From Soonwooa sp. (GTDB taxonomy: Bacteria > Bacteroidota > Bacteroidia > Flavobacteriales > Weeksellaceae), in contig NZ_JASLDS010000071.1 in the NCBI RefSeq assembly GCF_030151385.1, forward strand, positions 29,420-93,419: 64,000 nucleotides of DNA, written 5' to 3'. The stretch's first letter is position 1. Each line of letters begins with the position of its first letter. A program made the position numbers and the translations under genes. Shown here one piece after another: positions 59,795 to 64,000 of this stretch. The notes under the pieces are model-generated. The model saw nothing but the letters and a program-made list of their open reading frames with translations, had not been told where the DNA came from and searched no databases.

Positions 59795-60307
59795 TTATTC
59801 TCTTAAATAGACCAAATGCTCATCGAGTGTTTGGTCTAAACTTTCCAGAATAACTGCATTCTCGGTTTTCTTTTGAAGTTCTTTGATAAAAAAGCTGGTT
59901 TCGAAAAACTGACGATGGATCCCAGGCAACATACTCATAAAGTATTGAAGTCCAACATCATTATTATGTTTATCCATCATCGTTTCCAGAGGTTTGTTTG
60001 GAAAAAGTTCTTCATGCAAATCAGTCAGTTTTCGACACCATTTTTCAGATTTTTCAGGAGAAGAAATTTTGCAGAAATACATCATAATAAGGCAAACCCA
60101 AAACGAATGCCGAAAAGCATTACCTGCACCATTTGTTGAACTTGTTTCGGGATATAGTTTTTTAGCAATATTAAAAGCTCTAAAACTCGCATAGAAATAC
60201 AAAATCGAAAACAAGGGATGACAAATTCCGATTTTAAAAACAACGACAATCTTCTTAAAAGACAACGTCCGAAGTGCATTAAAAAAAATACTTACAAACT
60301 TCCTCAT
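59795..60307 (-). CDS. DUF6973 family protein
   Basis: I use the ATG at 60307 (170 residues, MRKFVSIFFNALRT); the longer frame starts within a hairpin. Conserved-looking motifs are NGAGNAFRHSFWVCLIM, KLTDLHEELFP and MDKHNNDVGLQYF, which fit DUF6973 as I recall it, with His and Asp residues that could be catalytic or metal-binding. The N terminus has weakly hydrophobic helices. The function is unknown. A perfect terminator-like hairpin ends 6 bp before its start codon, between it and accD, so it may be expressed by read-through. Confidence 0.7.
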   Translation of the reverse strand: MRKFVSIFFNALRTLSFKKIVVVFKIGICHPLFSILYFYASFRAFNIAKKLYPETSSTNGAGNAFRHSFWVCLIMMYFCKISSPEKSEKWCRKLTDLHEELFPNKPLETMMDKHNNDVGLQYFMSMLPGIHRQFFETSFFIKELQKKTENAVILESLDQTLDEHLVYLRE

Positions 60308-60313
60308 ACAAAA

Positions 60314-60335
60314 AACTCTCACTTTCGTGAGAGTT
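60314..60335 (-). terminator. hairpin and T-run between accD and the DUF6973 gene
   Basis: AACTCTCAC and GTGAGAGTT form a perfect 9-bp stem with a TTTC loop, followed on the minus strand by TTTTTT. It lies 5 bp after the accD stop and 6 bp before the DUF6973 ATG, so it could terminate accD transcripts and also hide the ribosome-binding site of the next gene. Confidence 0.75.
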
Positions 60336-60340
60336 ATATT

Positions 60341-61192
60341 TTAAGCGTGTGTCAATAATTTTATCGTTTTGGCAAGCACTTCTTTAACCTCGGTTCGTTT
60401 AACAATAAAATCTACAAAACCTTTCTCTTGTAAGAATTCTGCTGTTTGGAAACCTTCTGGCAAATCACGTCCAATTGTTTCGCGGATAACACGAGGTCCT
60501 GCAAATCCAATCAAAGCGCCAGGCTCTGCAATAATAATATCTGCTGTCATCGCAAAAGACGCTGTTACACCACCAAAAGTTGGATCAGTAAGATAAGCGA
60601 TATATGGAAGACCAGCATTTGACAACTGCGCCAATTTAGCTTGTACTTTCGCCATTTGCATTAAAGAATAAGCTGCTTCTTGCATACGCGCACCACCTGA
60701 CTGACAAATAATCATAAAAGGCAGTTTGTGCTTCATAGCGTAATCGATCGCTCTTTTAATTTTTTCGCCCATTACAGAACCCAAAGATCCTCCAATAAAC
60801 GCGAAATCCATACAAGAAACCACCATTTCTACACCATTAACTTTTCCAGTTCCGTTACGCAAAGAATCGTTAAGCTTAGTTTTAGCCTTTACTTCTTTAA
60901 GACGATCAGTATAAGCTTTTGTATCTTTAAATTTAAGAATATCAACACTTTCTACATTAGCATCAAGTTCTTCATACTTTTGGTCATCAAATAAAATATC
61001 AAAATATTCTCTACTTCCGATTCTTACATGGAAACCATCTTCTGGCGAGACATAATTGTTCGCTTTTAGCTCTTCAGCTTCGATAATTTTCCCTGTCGGA
61101 GTCTTATGCCATAGACCTTTAGGAAGATCTTTTTTGTCCTCAGTAGAGGTTGTAATATTTTGCGCTTTTCTTTTAAACCAATCAAATGCCAT
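60341..61192 (-). CDS. accD: acetyl-CoA carboxylase carboxyltransferase subunit beta, zinc-ribbon-less form
   Basis: I place the start at 61192 (MAFDWFKRKAQNIT, 283 residues); the longer frame from 61234 adds residues unlike AccD. The carboxyltransferase core is normal: DFAFIGGSLGSVMGEK, IICQSGGARMQEAAYSLMQM, PYIAYLTDPTFGGVTASFAM, GPRVIRETIGRDLPEGFQTAEF. The N-terminal zinc ribbon normally has two CxxC pairs; here they are KTPTG (31-34) and VSPED (48-52), so all four Cys are replaced. I recall the same in other flavobacterial AccD. The enzyme, with AccA, makes malonyl-CoA for fatty acid synthesis. Confidence 0.92.
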   Translation of the reverse strand: MAFDWFKRKAQNITTSTEDKKDLPKGLWHKTPTGKIIEAEELKANNYVSPEDGFHVRIGSREYFDILFDDQKYEELDANVESVDILKFKDTKAYTDRLKEVKAKTKLNDSLRNGTGKVNGVEMVVSCMDFAFIGGSLGSVMGEKIKRAIDYAMKHKLPFMIICQSGGARMQEAAYSLMQMAKVQAKLAQLSNAGLPYIAYLTDPTFGGVTASFAMTADIIIAEPGALIGFAGPRVIRETIGRDLPEGFQTAEFLQEKGFVDFIVKRTEVKEVLAKTIKLLTHA

Positions 61193-61282
61193 TATATCTG
61201 TATTTATGTAGAATGTATTATGCAACATGTACAAATCAAAAGCGTTTTAATTGCTCTTTACTTTGTACATTTTACAAATTTA

Positions 61283-62350
61283 TTAAAGTGTATTGACGTT
61301 GTTAAGATCTTCGAAAGCTTGCACCAAACGAGTAGAGAAAGTATCTTCACCTTTTCTCAACCATACTCTTGGATCGTAGAATTTCTTGTTAGGAGATTCT
61401 GGACCGTCTGGGTTACCAATCTGAGTTCTCAAATAGTCAATTTTTCCTGTCATATAATCTCTCACTCCTTCAGTATAAGCAAACTGAAGATCTGTATCGA
61501 TATTCATTTTTACAACACCGTAGCTAATCGCCTCACGGATTTCTTCTAGTGTAGATCCTGATCCACCGTGGAATACGAAGTTAACAGGCTTAGCTCCAGT
61601 TCCGAATTTCTCTTGTACGTACTTCTGAGAGTTATCCAAGATTTTCGGTGTAAGAACTACGTTACCTGGCTTGTAAACACCGTGTACGTTACCAAATGCT
61701 GCAGCAATAGTAAAGTTATCAGAGATTGCTTTTAGTTTTTCATAAGTCAAAGCAACATCTTCTGGCTGAGTGTATAGCAAAGAATTGTCAACGCTAGAGT
61801 TATCAACACCATCTTCCTCTCCACCAGTTACCCCGATTTCAACTTCTAGTGTCATACCTAGTTTTGCCATTCTTTTGAAATATTCTGCAGAGATGCTCAA
61901 GTTCTCATCTAGAGGCTCTTCAGAAAGATCCAACATGTGAGATGAGTACAAAGACTTACCAGTTTCTTTATAGAAAGCTTCGTTAGCATCCATCAATCCA
62001 TCAATCCAAGGCAACAATTTCTTTGCACAGTGGTCAGTATGTAGGATAACCGTTGCACCATAAGCTTCAGCCAAAGTGTGGATATGCTTAGCTCCAGCGA
62101 TAGCACCAAGGATTGCAGCTTTTTGTCCATCGTTAGAAAGTCCTTTACCTGCATTAAAAGCTGCTCCTCCGTTAGAGAATTGGATAATTACCGGCGCGTT
62201 TAGCTTAGCAGCGGTTTCCATAGTTGCGTTAACATTGCTTGATCCAATAACGTTAACTGCAGGAAGTGCAAATTGATTCTCTTTTGCGTAATCAAAAATT
62301 TCTGTTACCAAAGATCCTGTGGCTACACCAGCCGGAAACTTTCTACTCAT
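61283..62350 (-). CDS. fbaA: class II fructose-bisphosphate aldolase
   Basis: The 355-residue protein has the class II (zinc) aldolase motifs: ILHTDHCAKKLLPWIDGLMDANE (zinc His), MTLEVEIGVTGGEEDGVDN, NVHGVYKPGNVVL, FVFHGGSGSTLEEI and KMNIDTDLQFAY. It splits fructose 1,6-bisphosphate in glycolysis and works in reverse in gluconeogenesis. Its length and motifs match the FbaA subgroup of E. coli. It is 90 bp upstream of accD on the same strand, and may be cotranscribed with it. Confidence 0.95.
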   Translation of the reverse strand: MSRKFPAGVATGSLVTEIFDYAKENQFALPAVNVIGSSNVNATMETAAKLNAPVIIQFSNGGAAFNAGKGLSNDGQKAAILGAIAGAKHIHTLAEAYGATVILHTDHCAKKLLPWIDGLMDANEAFYKETGKSLYSSHMLDLSEEPLDENLSISAEYFKRMAKLGMTLEVEIGVTGGEEDGVDNSSVDNSLLYTQPEDVALTYEKLKAISDNFTIAAAFGNVHGVYKPGNVVLTPKILDNSQKYVQEKFGTGAKPVNFVFHGGSGSTLEEIREAISYGVVKMNIDTDLQFAYTEGVRDYMTGKIDYLRTQIGNPDGPESPNKKFYDPRVWLRKGEDTFSTRLVQAFEDLNNVNTL

Positions 62351-62480
62351 AATTATGTTTTTTAATAGATTTATTTTAGTTTGCTAATTTACGAATTATT
62401 CACAAATCCGAATCATGATTTTTTCTAGGGCAATCCCTTGTCAATTTCCGAGGCTTTTGCAGTAGCTAGCAATGCCAAGG

Positions 62481-62575
62481 TCGGGCTGTCCGCTATATCT
62501 TTTCCCTCCGCTCGGTCGGCTCCGCTGCGCTCCGCCGCCTCACTCCGGAAAAAGGATGCCGCTTCCATCCCTATT
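62481..62575 (-). repeat. dispersed structured element, copy C (reverse orientation)
   Basis: Read on the minus strand it runs from GGGATGGAAGCGGCATCC to GATATAGCGGACAGCCCGAC. It matches copy A except for about five positions by eye. It lies between fbaA and nadK. Its inner helix is of the TTTTTCC/GGGAAAA type shared with copy A, while copy B has swapped pairs. Confidence 0.8.
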
Positions 62576-62583
62576 GCGACAAC

Positions 62584-63453
62584 TTAGTTTCTTTTATCAA
62601 TTCCCCAAAGCAATTTTTGACGAATCGTTTCGTAGAAGCTAAAATTATTCGGAATAATAAGATTAAGACAGAATTCCCCTTTTTCAAGATAGATTTCATT
62701 GCCGATATCCATATAATATAACCTCGAATCCAATGACAAAGTAAACTGCGTTGATCGGCTTTCGACATTCAACGTAATTTTTGCATCATCATTAACAATC
62801 AAAGGACGAACATTAAGGTTGTGTGGCGCAATTGGTGTGATAACAAAATTCCCATTAGTCGGCGAAATAATTGGACCACCACAACTCAAAGAATAAGCGG
62901 TGGAACCTGTCGGCGTCGAAATAATCAAACCATCGCCCCAAAAGACATTCAGAAAATCATCATTAATATAAGAATCAATTGTGATCATCGAGGTCGTTTC
63001 TTGTCGCGACAAGGTTACATCATTCAACGCATACGGAAAATCAATAGAATTAGGTTGTGCCGTCGTTACCTTTATAATACTTCTTTTGCTGATGGTATAG
63101 TCACCTTTTAGGATAACATCAATTTCTTTAAAGATTTCCTCTTTTTTAAAATTCGCCAAAAAACCCAATCTTCCCATGTTAATCCCAACAATCGGAATTT
63201 CCAACTCTTGGATAAAGGACATCGCGCTAAGGATTGTCCCATCGCCTCCAAAACTGAAAACATAGTCCACGCCTTTAGCCTTTAGATCTTCTTTGGTTCT
63301 GAAAGTATCATAACTGCTGGAAAATTTCATATTGGCTGCCATATCAGCTTGCAAGACAATCGGGATATGTCTTTGCTCCAATTCCGAGATAAACTTGTTG
63401 AGATACAAGAAGCTATCAAAATCTTTCTTTTGGGAATATATTGCTGCAACCAT
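62584..63453 (-). CDS. nadK: NAD kinase
   Basis: The 289-residue protein has the NAD kinase motifs FSFGGDGTILSAM near residue 70, GINMGRLGFLAN, and TPTGSTAYSLSCGGPII. It phosphorylates NAD to NADP in the cytoplasm. Length is typical. Its ATG is 3 bp after the stop of the CBS-domain gene, so the two are translated from one message. The NadR-like enzyme at the other end of the window belongs to the same cofactor pathway, but it is too far away to be linked. Confidence 0.95.
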   Translation of the reverse strand: MVAAIYSQKKDFDSFLYLNKFISELEQRHIPIVLQADMAANMKFSSSYDTFRTKEDLKAKGVDYVFSFGGDGTILSAMSFIQELEIPIVGINMGRLGFLANFKKEEIFKEIDVILKGDYTISKRSIIKVTTAQPNSIDFPYALNDVTLSRQETTSMITIDSYINDDFLNVFWGDGLIISTPTGSTAYSLSCGGPIISPTNGNFVITPIAPHNLNVRPLIVNDDAKITLNVESRSTQFTLSLDSRLYYMDIGNEIYLEKGEFCLNLIIPNNFSFYETIRQKLLWGIDKRN

Positions 63454-63456
63454 AGC

Positions 63457-64000
63457 CTAAAACTCCAAGTATTTTTGGAAAAATCCAAAGCGATCTTTTA
63501 ACAGATCTTCTTTTTGATCGTTATAAAATTTATTAATCACGGTATATCCAAAACGTTCAAAAGTCTCATCAATAGAGCTAAGATTGTCTTGGCTTATTTT
63601 TAAAGTTAATTCGATGTGATCTTCTTTAACAGCCGTTATAAAGCAGCCGTAAAGTTTAGAATTGTTACTTTCGATAATCTTTGCCACTTCCACCATCGAA
63701 TAATGGAGACTATTAGTTTGCACCGTCAATATGGCGCCAGCTTCCGAAAAGATTGGATATTTCGAAAACTCGCTAAAGATATCATCACAGCAAATATAGC
63801 CGAGAAATTTTTCGTCACTATTAATAACTGGGACAACATTGGTATTAAAAGTATGAAACAACTTAATAGAATCCCAAATGTTACTATCTTCCGAAATTGC
63901 AAATTTCTCGAAGTGCATCGCAAGACTACCCAACTGTCCTTCTGGACTATCTTCCAAAAAAGATTGACTAAGCGCCCCCATGTGGATGCCCTTCTTTTTT
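63457..64000 (-). CDS. CBS-domain protein (5' end outside window)
   Basis: The frame is open beyond the ATG at 63981 to the window edge (…KKKGIHMGALS), so the gene starts further right and that ATG is probably internal. The visible part of about 180 residues includes a CBS-pair-like region (MHFEKFAISEDSNIWDSIKLFHTFNTNVVPVINSDEKFLGYICCDDIF) and a C-terminal ACT-like part (VAKIIESNNSKLYGCFITAVKEDHIELTLKISQ). CBS pairs bind adenosine nucleotides and regulate partner enzymes; here the adjacent NAD kinase is a possible partner. This is inference. Confidence 0.8.
   Translation of the reverse strand, partial: KKKGIHMGALSQSFLEDSPEGQLGSLAMHFEKFAISEDSNIWDSIKLFHTFNTNVVPVINSDEKFLGYICCDDIFSEFSKYPIFSEAGAILTVQTNSLHYSMVEVAKIIESNNSKLYGCFITAVKEDHIELTLKISQDNLSSIDETFERFGYTVINKFYNDQKEDLLKDRFGFFQKYLEF

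Overview
The window looks like chromosomal core sequence of a flavobacterium, most probably of the Chryseobacterium/Kaistella/Epilithonimonas group (Weeksellaceae). The reasons are the AT-rich composition, Bacteroidota-type -7 boxes (TAnnTTTG) in front of many genes, TonB-dependent receptors, a T9SS-secreted protein, the bamD-rpoZ-coaBC-DUF4835-recN gene order, and proteins that resemble Chryseobacterium homologues from memory. No database was searched. No rRNA, tRNA, prophage, insertion sequence or CRISPR array was recognised.

Layout. 1-7236 (+): the end of a TonB-dependent receptor joined to a NadR-type NAD salvage enzyme, two secreted or cell-envelope metallopeptidases (M14, M1) and type III pantothenate kinase. 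7268-10995 (-): a TonB-C-like exported protein, tadA, and an unusual helicase with a hydrophobic segment. 11097-14920: a lipoprotein, lepA and superoxide dismutase. 15354-21068: a divergent locus with a secreted endonuclease/exonuclease/phosphatase-fold enzyme on one side and a TonB receptor plus DUF5689 lipoprotein on the other, sharing near-identical promoter boxes; it may be a nucleic-acid or phosphoester scavenging system. 21137-23505 (-): DUF4126, rnpA, tcdA, tatD. 23657-29752 (+): tetR, then bamD-rpoZ-coaBC-DUF4835-recN. 30206-30616 (-): bacilliredoxin.

48272 down to 30858 (-) is the division and cell-wall (dcw) cluster: mraZ-rsmH-ftsL-ftsI-murE-mraY-murD-ftsW-[hairpin array]-murG-[lipoprotein]-murC-ftsQ-ftsA-ftsZ-yqeY. 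It has an MraZ operator of three GTGGGA-type boxes at 10-bp spacing. A small lipoprotein gene is translationally coupled between murG and murC, and a 350-bp array of two alternating hairpin types lies between ftsW and murG. murF and ddl are not in the cluster.

48582-64000: alpha/beta hydrolase, yihA/engB and a GNAT enzyme; a two-component system with a lipoprotein-like TPR sensor kinase; sprT-like, mannose-1-phosphate guanylyltransferase and yifB; a small protein with an SpmA-SpmB fusion; a T9SS cargo protein; DUF6973; accD without its zinc ribbon; class II fructose-bisphosphate aldolase; NAD kinase; and a CBS-domain protein cut by the window edge.

The most interesting unexplained signal is a dispersed element of about 110 bp in intergenic regions (14091-14200, 30031-30144, 62481-62575 in reverse, and a diverged relative at 4363-4490). 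Its copies differ by compensatory changes in two helices, which points to selection on RNA or single-strand structure. Other leads are the 29793-29912 inverted-terminus element, the dcw lipoprotein, the hairpin array and the membrane-anchored helicase.
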